A DNA stretch of 64,000 nt. Source: Rotaria sordida. Its lineage: Eukaryota > Rotifera > Eurotatoria > Philodinida > Philodinidae. The stretch is taken from positions 6,568 to 70,567 of the forward strand of contig CAJNOL010000263.1 in the NCBI GenBank assembly GCA_905250125.1, read 5' to 3'. The notes below the pieces were generated by a model. That model saw nothing but the letters and a program-made list of their open reading frames with translations, was not told the origin of the DNA and ran no database searches. Position numbers and translations under genes: made by a program. Positions 47,201 through 60,611 of this stretch are shown one piece after another (the stretch's first letter is position 1; each line of letters starts with the position of its first letter).

Positions 47201-50200
47201 TAATTAATGAAGGGAAATTTGATCATCTGCTAAAAGGATTTTTTCTTAATTAGACTTGAAAGAACATGTAAATTCTTACATGTTATTAATAATGAAATTT
47301 GAAAACCATATATTATCTATTTCAATAAAATATTTTCAATTCTTTGTTTTTCTTTCATGTAGACATTATAATTATATATAATAACAAAGTTACATATATA
47401 TAGAGAGAGAAATAATAATTTTCATATAGTCAAAAACATATGATAATTAAATAGATTCCTATCCGACAATAATTACAAGACTGTTCTATTTTATAATATA
47501 AAGTTTGTATAACTACGATGTTGATTTCAATTTCAATAATTACAAAATTTACGCATTTTATCATATATAATTTTAATTCTTCTGGCAAGTTCTAAATTGA
47601 AATAAATCGTTTCTAGTGCAAGTTAATGTTCTTATTTAAAAAACAAGTAGAACAATTGTTCATATTTTCTCTATGAAATTCTGATTAAGTTTTTTTTTTT
47701 GTATGCTAATATCAATATCGTTAATATTTATTATTCATATTTAATCAAATAAATCAATTTGTTGATGAAATAAATGTCATGTTATAAATATATTTTTTCA
47801 TTCCAATGTTTTTTTTTTATTGTCTGTAATCTTTCAAAAATAGAAAAATCTGGCGTTTTCTTTTTTCTATGCCATTTAAAAACCAACTCGTTAGATGAAC
47901 TTTAAAGATGGATTATGTGCATTAAAAATAAATATGCTTTTATATTGATTAATTGAAAACACGGTAAGTTAATTTTAAAAATCTTGGTCAATTAAGTTTT
48001 CAGCAAAGAATCATATAAATCAAGATGATAATATTAAGAAAAATTTTATTTTAGTACATTATTTATTATAATTTAATTGTCAACAATTACTAAAAACAGA
48101 AAGATGTTTAAGTGTCTTCATCGTAATTCTCGTTTAAGTATTTTTGCATTCATTTAAAAAAATACATAAAAGTCAACTATTTCCATCATCAAATATGCAT
48201 GAAGATGCTTACAAGGGCATACTTTGCATCTGGAAAGCGTCCTGAAAGTATTCTCACAATATTTTGTGGCATACAATATATATAAAAATATCATTGTTTT
48301 ATCTATAAAGTACGTTATAATATTGAGAGAGAAAAATCTTTCCAAGTTTTCTAGATACAAAACTTTTTTGTTTTAAAGAGCTTTGTTTTGATGTTTCTTT
48401 TTTTCAAATATAAGTGAAAATGATCAGACGGAAACTGCGAAGGTATGTTTTTTTTTAGAAACTTTTCTACTTGGCTGCGTTGATTCAAAATTATATATTA
48501 AAAGAAAAGAAAATTATTGTTAGTTTATTTTTGTTTTGGTATGCTTCATTTCTTTATTTTTACATTAATTTGCATTTATATTATCGAAATAAGTTTTCAT
48601 AGTTATATAAAAGAGAACTAATTACATTTACTAAACTAATGTTTTTGCATATTGCGAACAAGAATAGTCTCTATTAGATCTTTATTTATTGAATTTATCT
48701 TTTAAGGTTAATATTATCAACTAGTAAATTGTTTTTGCTTATGATATTAGTTTTACATGCTGTTAGCTAAACATTATGAAAGCATTTCATATAAAATTGA
48801 AATGCTTAGCCTCCCAGACTCATTTTTATAAAATATGTAACATCTAAATGTCATTTATTATTAAATTGATTTTTTTCTAATTATAACTATTTACTTAATA
48901 ATATTTTCTATTAGTCAATTCTAACTTTCATTCAATGAATATTATTTCACATAATGATATTGAATGTCATAGAAGAATATAATTCTTCATATATATATAA
49001 CAGGTTAGAAAATATTTCTATGTTATCGAATTTATTGTGCATGTTCTTTCTTAAATCTAATATAAAATATTATTGTATTGCGAAGAAAATATGGCTCGTA
49101 TTTATTTGAGCAATAAAAATACTGGAATGGGCAATAATTAAAATACGATGTAGCAATAATGTTTGAACAATAAAAACACTTTATTTGAGTAACTTTATAT
49201 TATCAAATCTACAATAATTAATTCTTTAAGTAGCAGTAGTAATTTCATATTTTAGAAATAAAATAAAGAACAATTACATTATTTTATATCAATTAGAGAA
49301 ATAAAAAAAAGTTATTTACAATTGAAAAAAAAGAAAACGGAGTAAAACAGTATATTATTGTATGAATAAAGCTTTTTTTTGCTTTAGATAGTCTGCCTCC
49401 TTTTCTTTTTCTTTTTTATTTTGTAAAATTGAAAAATACGTATTTGTATATATAAATGAATTCATATTGTCCTTTGTTAACGGGTGATTGATGTAACACA
49501 TCAATGCTGAACTACTACTTTATTGGAGAAATGATAATTATATATATGAATGAGCTAGAAAGAAAGCATGACAAAGAAGGAAATGTACCTGAACAATATC
49601 AAGAGAAGAGATATATCCAAGTGAGGGAAAGAAAAGAAGAGAGAAAGAAAACAAAAGATACATGTATATATCCGAGTTGGTTTTAAAATTTGGTCCCCTT
49701 TTAAAGGTGACTAGTTGACTTCAAAATAAATTTTAAATTTAACTAGTTGAATGTAAAAGGCAATTAGTTGATTTTGAAATATTTTAAAGTCAACTCCGGC
49801 ATATATGTGTCGTACTTGTCATCTATACGACATCGTAGAAGAGAATAGAGGAGAAAAAGATATATAAGCGAGTCACACTATAACATTCTTTTTATATAAA
49901 ATCTACCTTATATAAAATTTACTTTTAATTTAAATAAATAATTGCTCATTCAGTATAATTATTGCTCATTTAAATTATTTTATTGCTCAATTAAATATAA
50001 ATCAAAAAATATGAACAGTTTTTCCATTAGAAAAGAAGATTTACAATAGACTGCCGATCTTTTCTTTTCATTTAATAAATTGATTTGTTTTTGTTGTTTG
50101 GTTTTCAAATGAAAAGTAAGTACTGAATAATCGAAATCAAATGATAAAAATATTTCGGAAAATTTTATGGATTATGCTGTCGTCATATAATTAATTATTC

Positions 50201-51784
50201 AAAAAATGTTCCTCTGCAGAAACATTTAGTTCAATTAAATAATTCTATACTACTTCAACAAGTAAACAAATAAATCTTTAGTGTATGTGTACGGTCTTTA
50301 TATTGTTTAGTACTTGAAAATTTCTTACAATTAAATGCGATAATAAATTATGTTGTGTTTATCTTATATGCAGATAATATAAAATAAATTTGATACATCA
50401 TTGTTTAAAGAATTCTCTTGACACATAAGCATGAACTTTCCACACGCAACATGCTTATCTCTTTTTTTTTCTATCATTAATATAAGAAATAACGATAATC
50501 TGTGTTTTTTGTCCGTTATTAAATAAAATCTTATGGATCATACGAAGAGAAAACAAAATGCTTGATAAATATTTCCTAGAGACTCGCAAATTAAGAATGA
50601 AATATATGTTTCAATTATATAAATAATTTGCCATATTTAATAGAGTATACTTTGTGGACAACTACTTCTTTAATAATTAAATAAATCAAAACTATAGTTT
50701 CTCTTCAAAGCATGTCATAAAAAAAAAGAAGAGAAAAGTTTTCCAATGAAAAAATGTTAAGTAATATATTATATCTGTTAAAGAAACAACGTATTGATTT
50801 CTTTTTTCAGACAGATAACTATAGAAGAAATCAATTATTTATATATATTAATAGATTTCAATTTTTGTAGAAATAAAATAATTTATGAAACAATTGACTT
50901 CTTTTTTTAATCATATACTAAATGCTTATTGTTTGATGATTTTCCAATGGAAATTATCTATTGTAAATTCACTATGCATATTAATGAAGAATATTAAATA
51001 GGATATAATGTGCAGAAAATGTTTCCATTTTGATTCATATAGTATTTGGCGATTATATATATATATATATATATTTTATTACTATTGATTGATTGATTGT
51101 TTGATTGAGGATGCCATAAATATTGTCATGGAAAACATCAGAAAGAGAAAATTAATCTTTATGCTTAAGTCATTTGTATGCAAGAACATGATACTCATAC
51201 GTAGTAGAAAACTAAGAATAGCATAAAGACAGATACACCGAAAGAAAAAACAATTATTAATAAGTAATAGAACAGTGAGAAATTGATCTTGTTCTTTTGG
51301 ACTGTAATATTAAAAGAAATTTACGATGAATAATAGGCAGAATAATTTTTCACTTTATGTAGTGTCTTTAATTATTTGTTTAAGTACATTATATTGTAAT
51401 AGAATAAGTTATAATTAGAAAACTATACGTTAATGAGGTCCGATGAAAAGTTTCCTAAAAAAATTGGATTAGTTAATAAAATTTTGTATTGAAAAAAGAA
51501 ACCTATTTTGTAGAGTTACTTAATCAAGTAAAGTTTTATATTTTAATACCACAAAAAAAAGCTGATAAAAATGAGATATTTTACTCATTCTGTCAATGCA
51601 TCATCTTATATATAGATTATTCATTTTCAATATAGAAAAAGAAAGAAGTTTTTCCTTTTTACATAGAAAAACCTTCTGAGAATCATCAGTCACTGTTTTA
51701 ATTAACTGTTTTCTTTTTGTTATTGACTTCTATGGTATTAATGTTAAACTGATAATCTTTTAAATTAATTTTTAATGATGTTTT
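44246..51784. other. Gene desert, very AT-rich
   Basis: About 7.5 kb has no supported gene. It holds AT dinucleotide runs (near 45056, 45318 and 51055), many homopolymers, and the low-complexity repeats listed separately at 49087-49995. Open frames are short, Lys/Ile/Phe-rich and without splice partners I could defend. Confidence 0.5.
49087..49995. repeat. Dispersed GAGCAATAA / TTATTGCTC repeats
   Basis: The left cluster (49105-49190) repeats GAGCAATAAAAAT, GGGCAATAATTAAAAT, AGCAATAATG and GAACAATAAAAA. The right cluster (49945-49995) repeats the reverse, ATTGCTCATT, three times. Between them, 49700-49795 holds three variants of CTAGTTGA..TTTAAAAT. This could be the paired ends of an old element of about 0.9 kb, or a decayed satellite. 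Confidence 0.45.
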
Positions 51785-52310
51785 GCCTATAGATACTACA
51801 TAGCGTTCTAATACAAACTCTAACGGATTTGGATTCCTATTGAAATTCGACTAAGCTATTGATTTTTTAATATGTCGATTTTCTAGAGGACCCCAGATTT
51901 TCGAAAAACTCATATTTTCAAATTTTGATCTGAAATTTTGTCCATACAGAGAACTCAACTAGACTAACTTCCATAAAATAAAAAATTCAAAAGCTTTGAA
52001 CAACGTCTCTTCGAGACATGACACTTTCAAGGTATAGGTTCTTTTCCATGGATACAATATGCATTTTTTGAAATCTTCATAGCTCGAAGAAACTTTGTTC
52101 GAAATTTCTGAATTTTTCTATAGAAACTAGTCTAGTTGAGTTCTCTATATGCACAATGTTTCAGATCAAAATTCAAAAGTACAAATTTTCCGACAACATG
52201 GAACCTCTAGAAAATAGACATATTAAAATTCGATAGCTTAGTCAAATATGGATAGAGGAACTCAAATCTTTTTAGCATTATCATTGGAACACTATGTAGT
52301 ATCTCTAGGT
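51785..52310. mobile_element. 525-bp foldback element
   Basis: Arms of about 240 bp are inverted copies. Ends share CCTATAGATACTACATAG / CTATGTAGTATCTCTAGG. Inner blocks include AATTCGACTAAGCTAT, ATTTTCTAGAGG, GAGAACTCAACTAGACTA and their reverses. The loop is near 52020-52060. No coding frame. Flanking sequence to the right (52340-52700) is rich in GACTTGA words, another simple repeat. Confidence 0.82.
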
Positions 52311-54738
52311 AACAAATCATTGAAATCAGAAGGGAAAATCTGAAAATTTTCCTTCATTAGCTTCAAAGATGGATAAGTCAAGTCATTTTTTGACTTGAGA
52401 ATTGTTTTCAGAACTCTTGACTTGACCTCCAAAATCAAGTCGAGAAAGTGAATATAGTTATGTGACTTATCCATATTGATGTTGTCTATTTAAAACTGTC
52501 AATCAGGATAGAAATGAAATAAAGGAAATACTTTCATGTAGTTCCGATAAGGACTGGTCAGGTGAGTATACATAATCATTTTTTATTTGACTCAAGTCAA
52601 GTTTGAGTTGAGTTGTCTTTGTATGAAGGAGGTCGTGATCTGATATGAAAAATTTGCTGGTGACTAATGACTTGTTTTGATTTGATATGACTTGTTCATA
52701 TTTGCTTAGTTTCATTATAGTTCTGTGAAAAGAAAGTTATCAAATAAAATAAATTTGTAGCATATATTTCCTACCGATAAATCTCTTTTTATACGTTTTT
52801 AAATTACAAAAATAATTTTTTTTTTTTTTTTGTAAATACAAGTTCTTTTAGTATATAACTGTAGAGTAGAATTGTGTATATATCATGTACGTGAAAAAAA
52901 ATCCAATTTTCATGTTATATCGATTACGGTATAAGTTTCTTTCTCGAAAGAAAATTCATCAATATTGAATCAATTTTATATTCATCAAAACAAATGTTTA
53001 CATTATATTGTCCTAAAACATTCAGACATGATACGAGAGAAAAACAAAGATTTCACGATAAACTGAATAAAAATAAACCTAAAAGAAAGGAAATAATATG
53101 TCATTTTGAAGAATCTAATTAATATGTGTTTTTTCACGTAGCAAGGACAAAAAAGAAAAAATTCTTAATAAATTATTATAATGAGAATGAGCAAGAAGCG
53201 ACGTAAAATTAGACAGTTTTTCTTTTAGCAAAAATACACTCGGAAAATTACGCTAATTATTTACAGACTATATGTCGTCTGAAAAAATATTACAAATATA
53301 GATTAGTTATAATGTCTCGAATTGTTTTTTAATATTCTTTATCTAATTGCCTTTGTTTATTGTAGATTTTAATATACATAAAAAGTTTATGCTAAACTTT
53401 TGAATACCTGAAATTAAGAAATCTGATACAACATTTGTGATCTTCGTTTTTTTTTAAATAGTAATTTTAGTTTTTATTAAAAGTAAAAAGAATCACTTGT
53501 GAAAGTTTTTTTTTTCAACATCCAATATCTTTTATAGATCTTCTACAGTCAACATATATTTTTATTAGTCTACCATTTATCAATAAGTTAATCACAAAAA
53601 TTAGAAGGTCTATATTATTTATATTAGCTTTACATATATGTAAATATGAATTCCTTGAATTAATTATTTTACGTGAAATTTAGTTTATTCTATCAGTTTT
53701 ATAGGTGACAATATTTTTGATTATCAAAATTTTTCAGTATTTATTTCACATTGACCTTTTCAATAAAAGGAGTGTGTGTGACATCTTCTCCTCATTCACA
53801 TCCATATCCACATCTATACCCTCACGTAATAGAATCCAATCTGATTTCGAAGTCGACATTTTCACAAATGAAAATAGATCTGTACCATTTTTACAGATGT
53901 ACGCACCCTAGTTACTAACTGCTTTGATCACACATTGATCTAGGGAAACAGAGCTGAATGTGGATGAGGCGTTGTGTACATGTCATGTAGAAGCATGCAA
54001 TAGGAGAAAATGAAAAATCATAACTCAAAAAAATTGATCATCAGAAGTCCTTTTTTCCAAATTTTTTTAATAACATTTCTGGGATTATTCGTATTTGAAA
54101 AAAAAGTATGAAATAAAATACAAAAGGTGCATTAATGTCAGATTATATTTACTTAGTCATCTATAAATAAGCATTGTTCGCATTCTTGCACAATCTCTTT
54201 CATAGTTTTCTCTATTTTTGCGGTCAGGCGTAAAATTTTTGTTTCTGTTCATAAAAGAAAGAAGAAAAAACAAACATTTTCTCTCAATACCAATATTTGA
54301 TATATTATGGATAAACAATATTTTATCATAAATGTACGCAAAGTAAATCTAATTTTGTCATACCTATAATTTTTGAAAAAAAAACGATTTATATGATAAT
54401 CTATCTTCATATTTTCTCAGTTATGACACATAATACGTGCCTTCGTTTCTGTTGTTTCTAAGAGCTAATGTGTTACTATTCATCACAGAATTTCCTGCTA
54501 TTATTATATTTCAACGTCGGCTATTAAATATATATCATCTTGAATAAAAAAAAACGACGACGAAAAAAACAAAAAGAAAGAAGTATATAATCTAATAAAC
54601 AAGATGAATACTCTTTTCTTTTTACTCTATGATTTGTAGATAACAAGAAACTTTTTTTTTCAGAGCAGTTTTGTTACTTTTAAGTTTAATTAACGCAATA
54701 AAAAATTTCCCTATATACCATCTCCATCCAATACAAAT
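52311..54738. other. Intergenic stretch with GACTTGA-rich patch
   Basis: The first 400 bases repeat GACTTGA / TCAAGTC variants at irregular spacing. The rest is AT-rich with no gene. It lies upstream of the MetE-like gene, so its 3' end should hold that gene's promoter. Confidence 0.45.
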
Positions 54739-56543
54739 ATGATGAATGTTACTAAACCATCATGGGTAAACTTTGTATTTTAGAGATACATAACATACAT
54801 GTATATTAAGATATATTTATAGATAACAATTCCGACTGAACTTATTGGTTCATTACCACGGACAACGGTATTATTAGAAGGTCAACAAGCATATAAAGCA
54901 GGTCATATGACAGAAAATCAATTAAATATATTACAAGATAAAGCAGTACGACAAACATTAGCTGAACTAGAAAAAACTGGACCTGGTCAAATAACAGATG
55001 GTGAACAAGCTAAACCTTCTTTTCTTGTCTATCCGTATGTATTTATTCACATATCTAACATTTATTGTCCTTTTTCTTTTAGAAATATTGATCACTCTTT
55101 TTTCTGTCTAAATATTTTCTAATGCATAGAACATTTTCTTGTATTGAAAGCAATTTTGTTCAAGGACTTTCAGAAAGAGATGCAATATACTTAAGCTTGG
55201 AAGTCAATTATTTTCTTTTATTTTCTTGTGTATGTACTCATACAAAATACTCACTAGATCATGGCTAAGATATGATTTGTTATTGGCCCGTTCATATAAT
55301 TAACACACGGAACCGGAAACACAGCTGAATAAAAATTAATTTCCTGTTCGAATAATACATTTATGTCATGAGATTTATATAGGAATAAACTAACTTTCTA
55401 GTTGAAAGAGTAAAATCAGTGTAAATCTATAATTCACAAACACAAGAATATACTTAAAAAAAACAAGCTTATTTTTATTTTTTTAGAATAGCTCCATTAT
55501 ATCCATCATCATATTCATTTGATGATATTATTGATTGCTTTACAATAACATTTTCTGATGGACATCAACGAGCGTTACCACGTCTTATGAAGGCTCCATT
55601 TCAATATGGAAAATATGCTGTTGATTATGTTACTAGAGCTCAGCAATATTCACGTCGACCAATAAAACAAGCTATTATATCTCCATCAGCTTTATCAAAT
55701 GTTTATCCTCGAGCAACAATACCTGGTTATACTCGTGAACAATTTCTTGATGATTTAGTCAATGAAGTTGAAAAAGATATCCGTCTATGTTTAGAAGCTG
55801 GTGCTGATAAAGTACAAATGGATTTTACTGAAGCACGTTTATCACTTAAAATAGATCCATCTGGACAATTATTAAAACAATTTATTCATTTAAATAATCG
55901 TGTTTTAGATAGATTTGATAATAATTCAGAATATCAATATAAAATTGGTGTTCATATTTGCCCAGGTAATTAAATAAAGATATTATCTAATTAAGAAAAT
56001 TATTAATTAAAAGTTTAATAATGGAAAAATAAAATTATTTTCGAATAGTAATTTTTATGAAAAAGTTCTATTATAAAATTCAATTTAATGTAAATTTAAT
56101 ATTCGTAAATATATACATATTGTTTATTTTTTGTATTAGGTGGTGATAGAGATTCTTATCATTCATTAGATGTTGATTATTCATCAGTATTACCAATTAT
56201 ATTTGATTTACATGCGTCAACTTTTTATTTTTCATTAGCATCAGAACGTGATCGAAAAAAAAGTTTAGCTATTATTCGAAAATTTATGAAACCAAATCAT
56301 CGTATTTTTCTTGGTGTTATTGATCCATGTGATGCACGTGTTGAAACAGCTGAACAAGTATGTGATCGAATATTGGAAGCTGTTCGATATATACCTATTG
56401 AACAATTGGGTACAACAGATGATTGTGGTTATGCACCATTTTCAGATGACGAATCAACAACACGAGCAAAATGTTATGATAAAATACGTGCACGTGTAGA
56501 TGGAACACGAATGGCTGAACGTATGTTAAATTTAAGAAAATAA
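54739..56543 (+). CDS. Cobalamin-independent methionine synthase C-domain-like methyltransferase
   Basis: Four exons join in phase: 54739-54765, 54823-55034, 55487-55965 and 56140-56543; introns are 57, 452 and 174 bp. The product is 373 residues. It starts with the family's I-G-S-L-P-R segment (about 16-21) and Q-I-T-D-G-E-Q (about 63-69). Four zinc ligands equivalent to those of MetE are in place: H236 and C238 in V-H-I-C-P-G-G, E275 in L-A-S-E-R-D and C335 in T-D-D-C-G. MetE enzymes move a methyl group from methyl-tetrahydrofolate to homocysteine. Stand-alone C-domains of about 370 residues also include other thiol methyl- or alkyltransferases in bacteria and fungi, so the exact substrate is open. 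Animals normally rely on B12-dependent MTR, so a family member with animal-style introns suggests horizontal acquisition followed by intron gain. The 27-bp first exon was inferred from a phase match. Confidence 0.8.
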
Positions 56544-58334
56544 ATTTATTATAAATTAATTGGTTTTTTTGTTGTTGCTTGCAAACTTTTGATTAAAATT
56601 TATAAACAACATATGCTAATGTTGATTGTTTTTCAATGTTATTTTTATCTCGCAATTGAATTCTTCATGTATTTATAGTGAATCATGAATCGAATGGTTA
56701 AATATCTGTATTCGTTTAAATTTTTTTACTTCATATTATCAGAAAAAAATAAATAAATATGTCGCTTTTGTAATGCTCGTAAAACTGAAAAAAAAACCAT
56801 TGCACTGTTCATTCATATCTCAAAATTAAAAAAGTATTTTTAGGAATTTCTATAAATATGATAAGATGCTTTTGACAGAATTCAAACCCATTAAAAACAA
56901 TTTCATGTTATTCTTGCCAAAGCATGGTCGATGACGTTGGTTATTGGTTATTGTTATTCGTTGCACAAGTAAATCATTACCGTTTAGTCACAAAGAATTT
57001 TTAACATACCGTGACCAAATATAAATATAAACATTTTCATGAATGTTGAAAAGGATTACTTCGTCCTTATTTTTAATACTTATTTCAAAAGCATAAAAAT
57101 TTATTCCGATAGAAAGACGTTGGAAACCATTATACATAGAATTCAAAATCAGAAAGTTTCCGAATCTTTTTTTTTCGATGGTTTCCTACTAACATTTTCT
57201 TTTTTTCCGACGAGAAGTACTCGGAAGTCACCAGAAAAGTTCGAAAAAGTTTTCGCTTGGAATATTGCATTCAAGTACCATCAATATCCATAGTTTTACT
57301 CCTGAATACAGTATTTTTTCGTCTCATCTTTTTTACTAGTTTCGACAAAATTTGGTTATTTTCGAAGTCTGTAATTCTCGACATAGATATCTATCAAGTT
57401 TATCCAGTTTGTTTCTACAAATGCATCATCCTTGTAAATAATTAGATATAATCATGACATTACATGTCGCTATCAGAAATAGTTTAGCCTTCTCATAAGA
57501 TCAATTTTTCATCATCATCGAAAGATTATGTACTCTAAATTTCTAACGGAAGACTATAACATGGCCTGTGAATATACTTCGATGGTATCGATCTAATTAA
57601 AAACGTGCCCAAAGAATCCATAGTAGATTTTTCAATTCGTAAAACTGTTAGTGAAAATGATAATTAATAAAAAAATCACTAAGTCAATATATACGTACTA
57701 TTGTTTTCATTCTCATATTTATTTGGAGAATTTCTAGGCATAAAAGCTTTTATATAGAATGCGTTTTCTATGAAAAAAAATAGCTGTTAGTGCAATTCTT
57801 TCGGGATAAACATGTAAAATATGATGTTGCTGTTGGGACTAATCGGAGGAATAATGTTTTTTTTTCTATATATTTTGAGACTCATTTCCTCATCATCCGT
57901 TTATTTAATCCTTAAGGAATTCAAGAAGGAAATAGTTCATATAATATAACAAGACGTTATTCACATAGAGCACTGAGCAGCTTAATTCAATTCAACTCAT
58001 GATTTGAACTGCACCGAGTTGAAGCATTATGCAAAGACCTGTGAATTCAGTTCAATTCAATTTAAAAATAAAATTGTTATTAAATTTAGTGAAAGAATAA
58101 ATTTATAAAAACAAATTTGAGAAATATGAAATATCGTAACTTTTTTTTTCAATGACTCATTAGATTCCTTATTTAGAAGTATCTAAACCATACTTACAGT
58201 TCTATATTTAAATTTTATATTCGCACAATATTATCGCTAAACGCTTTGAGTTCGTGCATGACGTGCATATTTACCCTATCCACCTATGTTCTTAATCTAC
58301 CGGTGTTTAATTCTATTAATTTGGGTAATGAGTA
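56544..58334. other. Intergenic stretch with a dispersed repeat copy
   Basis: No gene is supported. The segment 57765-57970 resembles 34715-34920 inside the intronic mariner-like element (shared AGCTGTTAG.GCAAT, TGTTGCTG.T.. and ACAAGACGTT-like words). From about 57970 there is a run of AATTCAATTCAA-type repeats. Confidence 0.45.
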
Positions 58335-59033
58335 AATTATTGTAGTGGACATGAGTTTAGAACAGTTGTATTTTTAAGTTTTCTTCTCGATGATCGTAGC
58401 TAGCAAGAATCTGAAAAAAAACACATTTCTGTAGTTGAAAAGATTCTCTATTAGGATTGGTAAGTCCGAGGACTTCAATAAAACTGCTTGGACGTGAGTC
58501 TTCGGAAAATCAAGACCCCCAAAACCAACTTTCTAGCATTTGCTCGAAGCTCTTGGGAAAAATTTTTAGTTACTAGAGCAAATAACTCTCAGCAAATCGA
58601 GACGTCTCCGATCTGTATATGACTTTCCTTCATCGAACTACATTCAATGTACAAAAGGCCCCAAAGTGCCAAGCATGGCAAAAAACATTGCAATTTTTAA
58701 TAATAAGAAGAGAACAATGCCCCTTGAGCGTTTTGTACATTGAACGCAGTTCGATAGAGGAAGGTCATGAAAATATCGGAGACATCTCATCTTGCTCTAT
58801 CAGATAAATTCTTTGCCCAAAAGCTTCAAGCTGATGTCAAAAAACTGATTTTAGGGGCCTTGGTTTTCCGAAGGCTCCCATTCAAACAGTTTTGTTGGCG
58901 TCTTCAGATCTATCAATCCTAGTAGAGAACCTTTCCAGGTACACAAATTTTTTTTTAGATTCTTGCTAGCTGTTACTATCGAGAAGGAAACTTAAAAATA
59001 CGCCTGCTCTAAGCTTATGTTCGCTACTATATT
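58335..59033. mobile_element. 700-bp foldback element
   Basis: Arms of over 250 bp are imperfect inverted copies. The outermost block GTATTTTTAAGTTT matches its reverse near 58990-59010, and the match continues outward. Inner blocks include GCTAGCAAGAATCT, GATTGGTA, TTCGGAAAATCAAG, GTCTCCGAT, CATCGAACT.CATTCAATGTACAAAA and their reverses. The loop is near 58690. The 62-codon frame at 58619-58807 spans the loop and is incidental. Confidence 0.8.
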
Positions 59034-59417
59034 TATTTCTTTACGTTTCGATTTAACTAATGAATAGAATTGAATTGAATTGTATCTGTCCGTAACATAG
59101 TTATTATATGGAAACTGCGGTCTAAACGACCACCTGGTAACTACGGTATGAATGATTGTATAAGATGATAAAGGGCACCTAAGCATTGAAATTCAAATTA
59201 ATCGAGAATTAGTATCCTAGAATGAAGCATTCGAAATTCGTATACACTGTGAAACGATTTAATACACTTTATATTTCACCATACATGAAGAAATATGATC
59301 GTAATACTGAGTTATATAATACGACAATAAACAACGATGTGGTTGTCAAGTCTAGGATGCTATTAGCAGTGATTGTCATTGTAATTAAACTATTGAGTAG
59401 TTCGATCGATTGTGCAA

Positions 59418-59521
59418 TGGTGTGGGTCTGGATGTGGGTGGAGGCGTGAGACGCGCGTGTGGGTGTGGACGTGAGTATGAATGTAGATCTACTCTCCATG
59501 CTTCGATCACACCCACACCCT
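59418..59521. repeat. Telomere-like TGTGGG hairpin module, copy 1
   Basis: GTGTGGG and GTGTGGGTGTGG units at 59420-59469 are followed about 40 bases later by CACACCCACACCC, so the strand can fold back on itself. TGTGGG is the telomere repeat I recall for bdelloid rotifers. A related copy is at 62591-62685. Confidence 0.6.
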
Positions 59522-59539
59522 ACTCAAGTTGAATACTAC

Positions 59540-59610
59540 AACCCGCGGGTCGGACACCTGTACTCGTCTCGGGTACGGGTATGAAGTTTACAGGTGCGGG
59601 TAGAGTACGG
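59540..59610. repeat. Degenerate CGGGTACGGGT repeats
   Basis: G-rich words such as CGCGGGTCGG, CTCGGGTACGGGTATG and GTGCGGGTAGAGTACGGG occur here. A similar patch at 60795-60870 (GAGTGCGGGTAAGGTACGG, GGATCGGGTACGAAAAGTTG) lies on the other side of the foldback at 59905-60611. Both are followed by AAAAGTTGT, so the two patches look like direct repeats. Confidence 0.6.
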
Positions 59611-59904
59611 GAACGAAAAGTTGTGCTTCTGAAGTACTCTGATTTTGGACAAGAAAAAAACCAAAGACCTCGACATGATGAATTAACATTAGTGATATAT
59701 TGAGATCACTTATTGAAAAGATGATGATGTATCAGATAATGATTAATCCGATCGGCTTGATGAAATAAATGATTACATGAAAAAGATATTCATTAGTCCA
59801 AAAAATAGGGACACATTGAAATGATGGCAACATTACTTAGTTTCTTGTATACAATCTTCTTGGTTGGCTATGACTTTATTATCTTTTCTAACGAGTTCAG
59901 CAAC

Positions 59905-60611
59905 TAATGTCCGGACCAGACTTAAAGAGAGGTGGATATAAGCGTAATAACTCCATAACGGTAACAGTTAGCGATCTGCGGTTTTCAGCAGTTGAAAGAA
60001 GGAAAGCTGGAATATCCTTTTCTCCGATAATGTATAGGACGAAATCCTTTTAAAACTAACCATCTTCAAAAAGCATGCAAAATAATGTATGAAAATGACC
60101 CGCCATCTAGATGAAATTTTGATTTTGATTTTTGATTTAGATAGAGGGACTTCAGATCTATAGTTCAAGATACAATGCGCTTTCTTACTTTCCATCACAT
60201 TTTCATTGAAGTATCAAGCTATTATGATAAAAAATGCGAAAACTTGGTAAAAAAATCAGCAAAATTCCCTATTATTTACGCATGTGAATAGATGATTCTA
60301 TTTACTCAACGGTAGAATGTAATAAGAGAATCATTTGAATTGTATTTTGAACTATAGATCTAAAGTTCATCGATCTAAATCAAAGATCAAAATCAAAATT
60401 TCATCTAGATGGTGAGTCATTTTTATGCATTATTTTGCATGCTTTTCGAAGATGATTAGTTTTAAAAGAATTTCGTCTTATAGATTATCGGAGAAAAAGA
60501 CATCCCAACTACTCCTCTTTCAATTGCTGAAAATCGCAGATCACTAACTGCCGCCACTATGGAGTTATTGCACTTACACCCATCTCTCTTTAATTCTGGC
60601 GCAGACATTAG
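59905..60611. mobile_element. 700-bp foldback element between direct repeats
   Basis: Arms of about 300 bp are inverted copies. Shared blocks (second reversed) include AACTCCATA, TTAGTGATCTGCG-like, TTATCGGAGAAAAG, GCATGCAAAATAATG, CATCTAGATGAAATTTTG and GAACTATAGATCT. The loop is near 60230-60340. No coding frame. The flanks carry CGGGTACGGGT-type direct repeats. Confidence 0.8.
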
